The translations under genes and the position numbers were made by a program. 24,403 nucleotides of DNA, taken from NCBI GenBank assembly GCA_947259185.1, contig CAMYKT010000025.1, positions 1 to 24,403 of the forward strand. The letters are read 5' to 3'. The notes under the pieces were generated by a model that saw nothing but the letters and a program-made list of their open reading frames with translations, did not search any database and had not been told where the DNA came from. Shown piece after piece: positions 1 to 8,171 of the stretch (positions are counted from its first letter, which is position 1; the number at the start of each line of letters is the position of its first letter). This DNA comes from an uncultured Methanobacteriaceae archaeon. Lineage in GTDB: Archaea; Methanobacteriota; Methanobacteria; Methanobacteriales; Methanobacteriaceae.

Positions 1-1124
1 ATTACTTTACATCCATATTCTGATTCTAAATGATCTACTAAAACCTTTTTTACAGAATCTGGAGCGGTGGTGGCAAATAAGACATTTTTATTCTGGATGT
101 CCCCCAAGGGTTTTGGTCTAAATACAGTGGGGATAATTTTGGCATCAGGATTAATTTCTTTAACCAGTTGTATAACGTGGTTTATTTTATCTTCACTGGC
201 CATGGGCTCTTCGCACATGGTCAATACCACCAGATCGGCCAGGCCTATTCTAAAGGGGCCCAGGAAGTTTTCTATATTCATAAGTGGTTGATTTACACCC
301 ACCAAGACTATTTCTTTATCAGTTTTTATAGGGGGAATAGCAGCACCACTACCCTCCATAATTAAAAATTCTGCATTCACCGTATTGGCTAGTTCAGCTC
401 CTTTTTTCATGTTGGTGATGAATACATCTCCACCCATACCACCACCACATCTACGGCATCCGATAGTCAATATACGACTCATTAATGCACCTTCCCAATG
501 ATCTGAAGCGGCATGGACTCCTTTATCTGATTGCTCCATCAAAAATTGAGGTGTGATTTCAATTTTATCTCCCTGAACAATTTCCGGTTCTTCTGGGCCT
601 CCCCGACCCATGGCAACCACACAGGGGTTATAATTATTATTATTGATTACCCGGGCAGCATAAGCTGAAACAGCTGTCTTACCTATTCTTTTTCCCGTCC
701 CTAAAATTTTTAGAGAGGGTTTTTTAAGTACATCGTATTGAGTTAAGGGGTCAAATTTAAAGTCAGGACCCTCATAAGTAACTCCCTGGCCTAATACCAC
801 TGAAGCAATTTTAAATCTTTTAGTATAATCCAGGACGGGTTCATCACTCAAATCCATTACTAAATCTGGCTGATACTTTTCCACCATATCACGGATAAGA
901 TCATAGGGTATTTCATCAGTGTGTGGTCCAAAGTATACTGGTCGTCCCATGAGTTCGGCATATTCCTCTTCAGACCCAGATCTTAATTTTTCTGTGCCTC
1001 CAATGAAAATTACGGACACCACTTCCATGTGTTCTATGCTATCCAGTAAATCAATGGCCGATTTGGTTACGGGTAAATAATGTTCACCATCCACCAGACA
1101 TACTACTTTTTTTAAACTTGTCAT
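1..1124 (-). CDS. cpgS: Cyclic 2,3-diphosphoglycerate synthetase, 3' end outside window
   Basis: Makes cyclic 2,3-diphosphoglycerate, the phosphate-rich cytoplasmic solute of Methanobacteriales, by ATP-dependent ring closure of 2,3-diphosphoglycerate. The reading frame is open for 374 codons from the ATG at 1124 to the window edge, so the C-terminus is missing (from memory, family members are about 460 residues). The ATG follows AAGGAG with a 7-nt spacer. A P-loop-like GTGKRIGKT lies at residues 132-140, and a glycine/cysteine-rich GCRRCGGGMGG at 212-222. The N-terminus (VVCLVDGEHYLPVT) and the nucleotide-binding segment match my recollection of the Methanothermus fervidus enzyme. It is the first gene of its minus-strand transcript as far as can be seen, 218 bp downstream of the UPF0058 gene. 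A generic P-loop ligase is the alternative, but the whole-length resemblance favours cpgS. Confidence 0.88.
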   Translation of the reverse strand, partial: MTSLKKVVCLVDGEHYLPVTKSAIDLLDSIEHMEVVSVIFIGGTEKLRSGSEEEYAELMGRPVYFGPHTDEIPYDLIRDMVEKYQPDLVMDLSDEPVLDYTKRFKIASVVLGQGVTYEGPDFKFDPLTQYDVLKKPSLKILGTGKRIGKTAVSAYAARVINNNNYNPCVVAMGRGGPEEPEIVQGDKIEITPQFLMEQSDKGVHAASDHWEGALMSRILTIGCRRCGGGMGGDVFITNMKKGAELANTVNAEFLIMEGSGAAIPPIKTDKEIVLVGVNQPLMNIENFLGPFRIGLADLVVLTMCEEPMASEDKINHVIQLVKEINPDAKIIPTVFRPKPLGDIQNKNVLFATTAPDSVKKVLVDHLESEYGCKV

Positions 1125-1274
1125 TTTGATTGCTCCTTTATACAAAATTAAGTATAACCACATTCATCCCTTGTATAATCAAGAATTAGATCAGGATGTA
1201 ATTAATAATTTATGGTGGAATATTACAGGTTTAAAATAAGGAATAAATAAATATCCACATAATAATTAAAAAAA

Positions 1275-1282
1275 TATATAAA
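1275..1282 (-). promoter_or_regulatory. Candidate TATA box for cpgS
   Basis: Read on the minus strand this is TTTATATA, preceded by CCGA. It lies about 150 nt upstream of the cpgS ATG, so the leader would be roughly 125 nt. No closer TATA-like element is as good. Inferred from sequence only. Confidence 0.45.
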
Positions 1283-1342
1283 TCGGATAGGATATTTAAA
1301 TTAAATAATACTCGGATGAAATGTGTCAGTATTATAATAAGT

Positions 1343-1651
1343 TTATTTGGCTTCTATTTGAAAATCAACTTTTATTAACTCTTTTCGTGATCTTTTAGCC
1401 AATTCTGATAGGCCGTTTACCACATTAGAAGGGAGAGTTCCAGCGTTTTCCTTGGCAATAATCTCAGATATTGCGCTGGATAAAACAAAAATAGTATATT
1501 TATGCTCTGCTTTAGTTCTGTGAATATGATGAGGACTAATATTTAGAGAAATGTATTCTTCACATTCACTTTTAATCTCATAACCGTTTTCCAGATATTT
1601 TAAAACATATACCAAAAATTGATGGAGTTGTATCATTTCATCCTTATACAT
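1343..1651 (-). CDS. UPF0058 family protein
   Basis: Small cytoplasmic protein of 102 residues from the ATG at 1651. The opening MYKDEMIQLHQFLVYVLKYL is typical of the UPF0058 family, which is widespread in euryarchaea and has no established function. The protein looks all-helical, with one cysteine and several histidines (SPHHIHRTKAEH at about 42-53); there is no signal peptide or membrane segment. An in-frame TTG at 1660 would add three residues, but the family normally begins at MYKDE, and AGAGG lies 9 nt before the ATG. It is probably transcribed alone from the TATA element at 1694-1702. Family assignment is from recall of the conserved N-terminus; no function is claimed. Confidence 0.82.
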   Translation of the reverse strand: MYKDEMIQLHQFLVYVLKYLENGYEIKSECEEYISLNISPHHIHRTKAEHKYTIFVLSSAISEIIAKENAGTLPSNVVNGLSELAKRSRKELIKVDFQIEAK

Positions 1652-1693
1652 GGGTACCAACCTCTTCTCCTAAATAGAAATTAAATCCTATCG

Positions 1694-1702
1694 TATATAT
1701 AT
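1694..1702 (-). promoter_or_regulatory. Candidate TATA box for the UPF0058 gene
   Basis: On the minus strand, ATATATATA inside GATATATATACG. It ends 43 nt upstream of the ATG at 1651, which puts the expected start of transcription about 20 nt before the start codon with the purine-rich ribosome binding site inside the short leader. Confidence 0.6.
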
Positions 1703-1755
1703 CTAAGTTTTGAATAATTAAAAATTAAAGCTCACAATTCTAAAATTTTTTAAAG

Positions 1756-1800
1756 TTATAGTCTATAAGGGGCTATCCATGCTTTATGTGAACACTATAA
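1756..1800. repeat. Spaced inverted repeat, possible structured RNA
   Basis: TTATAGT at 1756-1762 is perfectly complementary to ACTATAA at 1794-1800. The 31-nt interior is locally less AT-rich (GGGGCTATCCATGC at 1769-1782) and can form a second imperfect stem (ATAAG with CTTTAT). It stands out from the surrounding A/T sequence, but a 7-bp stem could arise by chance. Confidence 0.3.
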
Positions 1801-2143
1801 GATAAGTTTTTCTCTTACTAAATATACAGTAATAGTTAATAATTAAAATTCAATTATTTAATTCTTAAAAAAATAAATGGAGTTTTAGTTTTTCTTTGAT
1901 AACAAATTGAATGCATATTAATCAATTATAACAAATATATACTATTAAAACTGATTTAAATTAATTAATTTATTTGAAAAATTAAAAAATCAGAAATAAT
2001 GTAAGAAAAATAATATTATAACTAACCTGTGTCAAGATTTAATATCAGTATAATTTCTAAACCCTGATAAGTCGGCATATGAATAAAAATAATACGAAAA
2101 AATATTTCAAGTTTAAAAAAATCTAAATTTATCCTGGTTAATG

Positions 2144-2152
2144 TTATAAAAA
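2144..2152 (+). promoter_or_regulatory. Candidate TATA box for hisD
   Basis: TTATAAAAA centred about 44 nt before the hisD ATG, the right distance for a leader of about 20 nt carrying the GAGGGG ribosome binding site. Confidence 0.5.
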
Positions 2153-2191
2153 CAAAAAAAACAATATTAAATAACCATCTGAGGGGATTAA

Positions 2192-3469
2192 ATGGAAATT
2201 GTAGAATTTAAAAAAGAAAAAATCAGAGAGCTGGTGCAAAGATCCCAAATAGACGTTAATCATATCATAAATGATGTTCAATCCATAATCCATAAGGTTC
2301 AATCTGGAGGAGACCTTGCTCTAGAGTATTACACCAGTAAATTTGATAAGGTAGATCTAAAAAATTTCAAGGTCTCTAAAAAAGAGATAGATCACAGTTA
2401 CAATAATCTAAAGCCTGAGATTATTGAATCATTGAAAAAAGCAGCCCGGAACATAAAAAAATTCCACCAGGCACAGGTCCCATCAGAATGGTTCATGGAA
2501 GTGGATTCTGGAATTAAAACCGGTCAGATAATAAGGCCGATTGAAAATGCAGGGTGTTATATACCTGGTGGAAGAGCAGTTTATCCCTCCACCATATTAA
2601 TGACCGTTATTCCTGCTAAAATAGCCGGTGTAAAAAGAATAGTTTGCTGTACGCCACCTCAGTCAGATGGTACGGTAAGTGATGCCGTGCTGGTCGCCGC
2701 TGATATAGCCGGGGCAGATGAAATATATAAAGTAGGGGGTGCCCAGGCCATTGCTGCTCTGGCCTATGGAACAGAAAGTATTAAACCTGTGGATAAAATT
2801 GTAGGACCGGGAAATATTTTTGTAACAGCCGCCAAGAAGCTGGTATATGGTGAAGTGGATATTGATTTTCCAGCTGGTCCTTCTGAAGTATTGATTATAG
2901 CTGATGAATATTCAAATCCAGAATATATTACTTATGATCTTCTGGCCCAGGCAGAACACGATCCTAACTCTTCCTGTGTACTGGTAACTACCAATAGCAG
3001 CCTGGCTAAAAATATACAGGAAATGGTCCACACAAATATTAAATACATGGAAAGAAGCAATATAATAGAAGAATCTCTGGAGAAGTATGGGAAAATAATT
3101 ATTACAAAATCCCTGGAAGAATCTATCAATTTTTCCAATGAATATGCCCCGGAACACCTGATTATAATGACCAAAAATCCAGAGAGTGTTTTAACTGAGA
3201 TAAATAACGCCGGTTCTATATTTTTAGGTGAACTAACTCCAGTTTCTGCTGGCGATTATGGTTCTGGAACCAACCATGTTTTACCCACTGCGGGATGTGC
3301 TAAAATGTATTCTGGTCTTTCTACAGAATCTTTCATCAAAAAACCAACGGTGCAAAGATTGAGCCCGGAAGGATTAAATAGTCTGAAAGATGTGGTTGTG
3401 CCATTAGCCGAATATGAAGGCCTTTATGCTCACTCTGAATCTTTTAAAATAAGATTGAATAAAAAATAA
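2192..3469 (+). CDS. hisD: Histidinol dehydrogenase
   Basis: Catalyses the last two steps of histidine synthesis, oxidising L-histidinol through histidinal to histidine with two NAD and a bound zinc. The protein has 425 residues, the usual length for the family. Zinc ligands are visible as Q253 and H256 in LAQAEHDP, D355 in SAGDYGSG and H414 near the C-terminus. The catalytic pair is E321-H322 in YAPEHL. The NAD/substrate region contains GCYIPGGRAVYPST (121-134) and KIVGPGN (202-208). The ATG is preceded by CTGAGGGGATTA. It stands apart from other his genes here, and the aspS gene follows after 73 bp, so both may share a transcript, although a T-run follows the stop. Identity is very secure. 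Confidence 0.97.
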   Translation: MEIVEFKKEKIRELVQRSQIDVNHIINDVQSIIHKVQSGGDLALEYYTSKFDKVDLKNFKVSKKEIDHSYNNLKPEIIESLKKAARNIKKFHQAQVPSEWFMEVDSGIKTGQIIRPIENAGCYIPGGRAVYPSTILMTVIPAKIAGVKRIVCCTPPQSDGTVSDAVLVAADIAGADEIYKVGGAQAIAALAYGTESIKPVDKIVGPGNIFVTAAKKLVYGEVDIDFPAGPSEVLIIADEYSNPEYITYDLLAQAEHDPNSSCVLVTTNSSLAKNIQEMVHTNIKYMERSNIIEESLEKYGKIIITKSLEESINFSNEYAPEHLIIMTKNPESVLTEINNAGSIFLGELTPVSAGDYGSGTNHVLPTAGCAKMYSGLSTESFIKKPTVQRLSPEGLNSLKDVVVPLAEYEGLYAHSESFKIRLNKK

Positions 3470-3474
3470 TTCAG

Positions 3475-3487
3475 AGTTTTTTTATTT
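3475..3487 (+). terminator. Oligo-T tract after hisD
   Basis: A run of seven T plus further T-rich sequence begins about 10 nt after the hisD stop. Archaeal termination commonly uses such U-tracts without a hairpin. It could equally allow read-through into aspS. Confidence 0.3.
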
Positions 3488-3542
3488 TAAATAATTAGCT
3501 TTATTAATTAAAAATGAAATCAAAGGATTGAGGTGAATAACA

Positions 3543-4859
3543 TTGATAAACTCATTAGATTGGAGAAGAACCCATTATTCCCGTGATGTGAACCCTGAAA
3601 TGAATGGACAGGAAATAACGGTAATGGGATGGACTCATGAAATAAGGGATTTAGGTGGAATAATATTCGTATTATTAAGAGATCGAGACGGAACCATACA
3701 AATCACTGCACCCAGCAAAAAAATTGAAAAAGAAATCTTTGAAGATTTAAGAAAGATTAAAAAAGAATCCGTTATTGCAATAAAAGGAACTGTACAGGAA
3801 TCACCTAAAGCACCAGGTGGCGTGGAACTCATACCCCTCTCTTTAAATCTTTTAAATGAATCTAAACAGCCTTTACCTTTGGATCCCACCGAAAAGGTTA
3901 GGGCCGAAATAGATACTCGTCTTGATTCCCGATTCTTAGACATACGTAAACCAGCAGTTAGTGCCATATTTAAGATTAAAAGCAGGATGTTGCATTCCAT
4001 ACGGGTTTTCCTGGAACAAAATGAATTTTTAGAAATCAATACGCCTAAATTAGTGGCATCTGCAACAGAAGGCGGTACTGAACTTTTCCCCATTACCTAC
4101 TTTGAAAGAGAAGCCTTTTTAGGTCAAAGTCCCCAGCTTTATAAACAAATAATGATGTCTGCTGGTTTTGATCGAGTTTATGAAATTGCCCCTATATTCC
4201 GGGCTGAAGAGCATGATACTCTAAGACACCTCAATGAAGTAATATCCATTGATATCGAGGCTTCTTTTATGAATCATGAAGATGTAATGAATATTCTGGA
4301 AAAACTGGTAGTTCAATCTATAACTGATGTTAAAACCCATTGTCAGGACGATCTAGATGTTTTAGGGCGTGAAATGGAAATTCCTTCTCTTCCATTTGAA
4401 AGGCTTAGTTATGATGATATGGTGGATATGGTCAATTCCCATGGAGTGGCTCTGGAGCATGGCGAAGATATGTCCCGGGCATCTGAAAAGGCCCTGGGTG
4501 AAATTATGGAAGGATACTATTTCATAACTGATTGGCCCACTGCCATTAAGCCATTCTATGTAATGCCTGATGAAAAAAATCCTGAAAAAAGTTTTGCTTT
4601 TGATTTGATGTATAAGGATCTTGAAATTTCATCAGGGGCTATGCGAGTGCATAAACATGATTTATTGGTGGAGAGAATAAAAAATCAGGGCTTAAATCCC
4701 GCTTCATTTGAAAAATACCTAGCTGCATTCGAATATGGAATGCCACCTCATGCAGGATGGGGTTTAGGTGCAGAAAGATTCAATATGACCCTGACTGGTG
4801 TAAATAATATTAGAGAAACTGTTCTATTCCCCAGAGATAGGCGCAGATTGACTCCTTAA
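3543..4859 (+). CDS. aspS: Aspartyl-tRNA synthetase, non-discriminating (Asp/Asn) type
   Basis: Class II synthetase that charges tRNA-Asp and, by its signature residues, probably also tRNA-Asn, for later amidation to Asn-tRNA. It has 438 residues, the archaeal length. Order: N-terminal OB-fold anticodon-binding domain (about 20-105), motif 1 around LVASATEGGTELFP (170-183), LGQSPQLYKQ (193-202), motif 2 FRAEEHDT (219-226), motif 3 GLGAER (407-412). In the anticodon domain H32 (GWTHE) and P91 (KAPGG) occupy the positions where discriminating archaeal enzymes have Trp and Lys. The start is TTG: GAGGTGA lies 6 nt before it and the only nearby upstream ATG (3514) runs into a stop after five codons. 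A single-gene transcript or read-through from hisD are both possible. Confidence 0.96.
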   Translation: MINSLDWRRTHYSRDVNPEMNGQEITVMGWTHEIRDLGGIIFVLLRDRDGTIQITAPSKKIEKEIFEDLRKIKKESVIAIKGTVQESPKAPGGVELIPLSLNLLNESKQPLPLDPTEKVRAEIDTRLDSRFLDIRKPAVSAIFKIKSRMLHSIRVFLEQNEFLEINTPKLVASATEGGTELFPITYFEREAFLGQSPQLYKQIMMSAGFDRVYEIAPIFRAEEHDTLRHLNEVISIDIEASFMNHEDVMNILEKLVVQSITDVKTHCQDDLDVLGREMEIPSLPFERLSYDDMVDMVNSHGVALEHGEDMSRASEKALGEIMEGYYFITDWPTAIKPFYVMPDEKNPEKSFAFDLMYKDLEISSGAMRVHKHDLLVERIKNQGLNPASFEKYLAAFEYGMPPHAGWGLGAERFNMTLTGVNNIRETVLFPRDRRRLTP

Positions 4860-4874
4860 ATCCAGGAAACCCCA

Positions 4875-4898
4875 CCCCCTCGGGGAAATACTTTTTTC
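4875..4898 (+). terminator. Candidate terminator of aspS
   Basis: CCCC-CTC-GGGG (4875-4885) forms a short GC stem, followed by AAATA and a run of T at 4892-4897. The stem is only 4 bp, so the U-tract may be the real signal. Confidence 0.4.
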
Positions 4899-5116
4899 TA
4901 ATTTTTTCATTAATTAAAATCACCTGAAACTTTGTGGTCGAAGAAAACTCTAAAAATTTAAACATCCACATTAATTCTTGGCCATAGTATCCTTTAGATT
5001 TTTTTAAGGCTATTGTTTTTAATTTAAAAAAAACTTTGTAGAACTATATTCTCTCCAGATTTTTTTACAAATTCAGGTATTTAGATTTAATAAAAAGTAA
5101 AGAATATATGAAAAAA

Positions 5117-5124
5117 ATATAAAG
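5117..5124 (+). promoter_or_regulatory. Candidate TATA box for cbiC-hemL
   Basis: ATATAAAG following a run of A, about 85 nt upstream of the cbiC start. This predicts a leader of roughly 60 nt. Confidence 0.4.
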
Positions 5125-5206
5125 CAGTAGGTTGTTAATTCTATAAAGGAAATTTTAAGATATTAACTATAGTTTTGCCTGATTGTAAATAACTAAAAGT
5201 GATATA

Positions 5207-5836
5207 ATGTTTATGGGTGCATCCACTAAACAGGGCCAGGATATTGCCCTGAAAAGCAGAGAAATAGTAAGATCGTTGATAAGTGATAAAATAGACCACT
5301 TATCTCCTGAAGAAAAATCTATTGTAGAGAGAATAGTCCACTCCACCGCTGATGTGGAATATGCAGAACTTTGTCACATAAGTTCTGATTTTGTGGAATG
5401 CAGCATAGAATCCATTGAAAATGGAAAAGACATTCTAACAGATATAAATATGGTTCGTGCAGGGATAAATAATTATTCCGGAGAAGTTAAATGTTTTATT
5501 AACCATCCTGAAACTATCAAAATGGCCAAAAAACAAGGTATTACGCGGGCGGCGGCGGCTATCGAGTATGCTGCAGAATGTGGATTTAAAGGAATAGTAG
5601 CCATTGGTAATGCACCTACCGCACTTTATAAAGTGATTGAATTGGTAGAAGAAGGAATAATGGATATTGAATCTGTTGTTGGAGTTCCAGTAGGGTTTGT
5701 TGGAGCTGCTGAGTCTAAAGATGCTTTAAAAGATACTCAAATTCCCCACATTATTACTAAAGGACCTAAAGGAGGAACACCTGTAGCCGTAGCTGCAGTG
5801 AATTCTTTAATACAGTTAAGTAAGGATAATTTATGA
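5207..5836 (+). CDS. cbiC: Cobalt-precorrin-8 methylmutase (CbiC/CobH family)
   Basis: Moves a methyl group from C-11 to C-12 of (cobalt-)precorrin-8 to give cobyrinate, in the anaerobic route to B12-type cofactors that methanogens need for corrinoid methyltransferases. The protein has 209 residues, normal for the family. The catalytic histidine is expected at H45 in IVHSTADVEYAE; other family blocks are AIGNAPTALY (132-141) and GVPVGFVGAAESK (159-171). The first ATG follows GTGAT with 3 nt between; a second in-frame ATG at 5213 is equally plausible and would drop two residues. Only 12 bp separate it from hemL, so both are likely co-transcribed: early and late tetrapyrrole steps in one unit. 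Confidence 0.94.
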   Translation: MFMGASTKQGQDIALKSREIVRSLISDKIDHLSPEEKSIVERIVHSTADVEYAELCHISSDFVECSIESIENGKDILTDINMVRAGINNYSGEVKCFINHPETIKMAKKQGITRAAAAIEYAAECGFKGIVAIGNAPTALYKVIELVEEGIMDIESVVGVPVGFVGAAESKDALKDTQIPHIITKGPKGGTPVAVAAVNSLIQLSKDNL

Positions 5837-5848
5837 GGAGGAAGCCTG

Positions 5849-7111
5849 ATGAAATCTGAAAATTTATTTAATGAGTCACGAAATTTTTTACCAGGAGGTG
5901 TTAGTTCTCCAGTAAGGGCATTCCAACCGTACCCCTTTTTTGCCAAAAAAGGTAAAGGATCCCGTTTATGGGATGTGGATGGAAAAGAGTACATTGATTA
6001 CTGTCTGGGATATGGCCCTCTTATTTTAGGCCATAGCCCTGAAAAGATAATAAATTCCGTTTACAGTCAGATGCAAAAAGGTACCACTTACGGGGTTCCC
6101 ACAAAAAAGGAAATTGATTTAGCCCGGATGGTGGTTGATAAGGTACCCTGTGCTGACATGGTGAGATTTGTGAATTCAGGGACAGAAGCTACCATGAGTG
6201 CTATCCGATTAGCAAGGGCATTTACTGGTAAAAATAAGATTGTTAAATTTGAAGGATCATATCACGGCGCTCATGATTATGTTCTGGTAAAATCAGGAGC
6301 AGGAGCAGCATGTTTACCTGATTCACCAGGTGTTCCAGAAGATACTACTAAAAATACTTTATCTGCCCCATTTAATAATGAAGAATATGTAAGGGAGTTA
6401 ATTGCCAATCAGGGCTCAGATATTGCCGCCATCATCATGGAGCCTGTGATGGCCAATATTGGTTGCATAGAACCCCGCCAAGGATATTTAAAATTTTTAA
6501 GAGAAATCACTGCTGAAAATGATATACTTCTTATATTTGATGAAGTTATCACTGGTTTCAGGCTTTCTGAGGGAGGGGCTCAGGAATATTATGGAATAAT
6601 TCCGGATTTAGTTACCATGGGTAAAATAATTGGTGGTGGTTTCCCCATGGGTGCTTTTGCTGGATCTAGAGAGATAATGGAATTTATTTCTCCCTGTGGA
6701 AGTGTTTATCAGGCAGGTACATTTAATGGTAATCCCATTTCAATAACTGCAGGTTTGAATACTTTAAAAGAGTTAGATAGTTCTTTTTACAGGGATTTGA
6801 ATGAAAAGGGTAAGTATTTGCGTGATGGAATTCAGGCAATACTGGAAGATAATAATATGGACTTTAATCTGGTAGGTTTAGGATCCATGTTTCAGATATA
6901 CTTTAGTTCTAAGAAAGTTCATAATTACCAGGACGCTAAAAAATCAGATACTGGAAAATTCAGCACTTATTTCAATAATCTGCTCTTAAATGGGGTTTTT
7001 ATTCCTCCTTCTCAGTTTGAGTGTTGTTTCCTATCCCAGGCTCACCAAAAAGAAGATCTGGATGAAACACTAGAAAAGATGGAATCCGCACTGAAAATAG
7101 TTGTGGATTAA
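5849..7111 (+). CDS. hemL: Glutamate-1-semialdehyde 2,1-aminomutase
   Basis: PLP enzyme converting glutamate-1-semialdehyde to 5-aminolevulinate, the C5-pathway entry to siroheme, F430 and corrinoids. It has 420 residues, close to the family norm. The PLP lysine is K259 in TMGKIIGGGFPMG, the cofactor-ring aspartate is D231 in FDEVITGFR, the phosphate-binding region is NSGTEA at 109-114, and the substrate gate region is around ACLPDSPG. The ATG has a strong GAGGAGG with 7 nt spacing. It follows cbiC directly and probably relies on the same promoter. The gene ends in a convergent region facing the zinc-ribbon gene. Confidence 0.97.
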   Translation: MKSENLFNESRNFLPGGVSSPVRAFQPYPFFAKKGKGSRLWDVDGKEYIDYCLGYGPLILGHSPEKIINSVYSQMQKGTTYGVPTKKEIDLARMVVDKVPCADMVRFVNSGTEATMSAIRLARAFTGKNKIVKFEGSYHGAHDYVLVKSGAGAACLPDSPGVPEDTTKNTLSAPFNNEEYVRELIANQGSDIAAIIMEPVMANIGCIEPRQGYLKFLREITAENDILLIFDEVITGFRLSEGGAQEYYGIIPDLVTMGKIIGGGFPMGAFAGSREIMEFISPCGSVYQAGTFNGNPISITAGLNTLKELDSSFYRDLNEKGKYLRDGIQAILEDNNMDFNLVGLGSMFQIYFSSKKVHNYQDAKKSDTGKFSTYFNNLLLNGVFIPPSQFECCFLSQAHQKEDLDETLEKMESALKIVVD

Positions 7112-7270
7112 TATTTTTTATCTATATTTATTTTTTACAGCGGGAATAAAATTATAATATATTTTTTTATAGCCCGAGAATATGGGATTTTCTGCACCAA
7201 TTATTAATTAATAAAAAGAGATATTTGGGTAAATTATAAAAAAAGGGTTTATCTAATTTTTTAATGAATT
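7112..7270. terminator. Convergent T/A-rich region ending hemL and the zinc-ribbon gene
   Basis: After the hemL stop come two T-runs (near 7115-7119 and 7132-7136). On the minus strand, the sequence after the opposite gene has a run of six T around 7240-7245. Probably a pair of U-tract terminators. No hairpin of note. Confidence 0.35.
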
Positions 7271-7990
7271 TTAAGTCCATATCCAGATAAAGAACAGATA
7301 TATGAACCCCAGTATAATTAAAAATATTATGAATAGAGATATTAAACGGATAAAATTTAGATTTACCCCCACGTAGTCATTATCCCACTTTTTAATAAAG
7401 TCCTGGCCTTTAAGTGAACTTTTTTCACTCCATGATCTTGATCTACGGATATTTTGCCTTTTATTTTTAATATGACTCATTAATTTAGCTTCTTCAGTCA
7501 TAATAGTATCGATTAAGTCTTCCTCATCATACAAATCAGTATTTTCCTGTTCAATGATGTCCCTTATTAACCTTTTTTGATCCTGTACATCATTTTGAAT
7601 ATTTTTTTGGGCTATTCCCTCCCATAAATGCCATTTTCCTTCCTGGATTTCATTTAAAAGCTCTTCCTGAATTTCAACTTTTTTGGATAGCTCTTCAAAT
7701 AATTTTTTCCGTTTTTCAGCCTTATTCTTTAGATTAGAAATAAGTTTATTAACTTCTTCGGATTCTAAAGGAATTGAATCAGTTTCATCCTGACCGAAAT
7801 TACTGAATTCTCCCATATCAGCATAGTAAAACAATTGACCCCCACATTCACAAAAATCAAAATCAGATGGTGATTCTCCTTGCTGAAGCTGGTAATACCC
7901 ATTACAGTCTTCACAAACTAAATATCCATCGGCCGATATTTCATGTCCTTTATAATTTGATAGAATTTGGTTTATCTCATTTGAGACCAC
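7271..7990 (-). CDS. Hypothetical zinc-ribbon protein with coiled coil and C-terminal membrane anchor
   Basis: I do not recognise a named family with a known function. The protein has 239 residues in three parts: an N-terminal zinc-ribbon-like segment with C26, C29, C47 and C49 (CEDC and CECGG around a YYQLQ...DFDF core); a long charged helical region (about 75-195) rich in E, K and Q that probably forms a coiled coil; and one hydrophobic helix (about 214-238) next to the C-terminus, with almost nothing after it. That suggests a tail-anchored protein with its bulk in the cytoplasm. Similar short Cys4 ribbons followed by anchors are, to my recollection, common in Methanobacteriales hypotheticals. 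The start is GTG behind GGGGGGAT. It is convergent with hemL and shares its strand with the DUF4012-like gene 181 bp upstream. Confidence 0.8.
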   Translation of the reverse strand: MVSNEINQILSNYKGHEISADGYLVCEDCNGYYQLQQGESPSDFDFCECGGQLFYYADMGEFSNFGQDETDSIPLESEEVNKLISNLKNKAEKRKKLFEELSKKVEIQEELLNEIQEGKWHLWEGIAQKNIQNDVQDQKRLIRDIIEQENTDLYDEEDLIDTIMTEEAKLMSHIKNKRQNIRRSRSWSEKSSLKGQDFIKKWDNDYVGVNLNFIRLISLFIIFLIILGFIYLFFIWIWT

Positions 7991-8171
7991 AAAAATCCCC
8001 CCAAGGCCCCTTTAACAGGTAAATGCATGTGTAAACATTCCCTTTAAAAACACAATATTATTTAGTTTTATAATCTACTAGATAATATTATATTTTTACT
8101 ATTAATAATTAACTATATTCTATTGAAATATATGATTTATATTAAAAAAGAGAATTAGTAAAAAAGAAAAA

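Larger units (their letters stand above)
1652..2191. other. 540-nt AT-rich intergenic region
   Basis: Divergent gap between the UPF0058 gene (minus) and hisD (plus). It holds the UPF0058 promoter near 1694-1702 and a hisD TATA candidate at 2144-2152. In between I see no open frame with a ribosome binding site and family resemblance. The only conspicuous structure is the spaced inverted repeat at 1756-1800. The rest is homopolymeric A/T sequence. Confidence 0.6.
4860..5206. other. 347-nt intergenic region between aspS and cbiC
   Basis: Begins with a small C/G stem and T-run that may end aspS transcription and ends with a TATA candidate (5117-5124) for cbiC. AAACTTTGT occurs twice (about 4927 and 5031) without further similarity around the copies. 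I see no gene, no riboswitch-like conserved core and no tRNA. Confidence 0.5.

Noticed and set aside
1284..1693. GATAGGAT occurring near both the cpgS and UPF0058 promoters in opposite orientation (1286-1293 and 1685-1692)
   Set aside because: Only 8 bases are shared, and the position relative to the TATA box differs between the two sites, so a common operator is not convincing.
3635..4093. Minus-strand open frame of 152 codons inside aspS
   Set aside because: Antisense shadow of a clear synthetase gene; low-complexity Ser/Leu-rich translation and no family resemblance.
4927..5040. AAACTTTGT repeated before cbiC, considered as part of a cobalamin riboswitch
   Set aside because: The repeat is short, no conserved B12-box-like core or folded multi-stem element is apparent, and the cbiC promoter candidate lies downstream of both copies.
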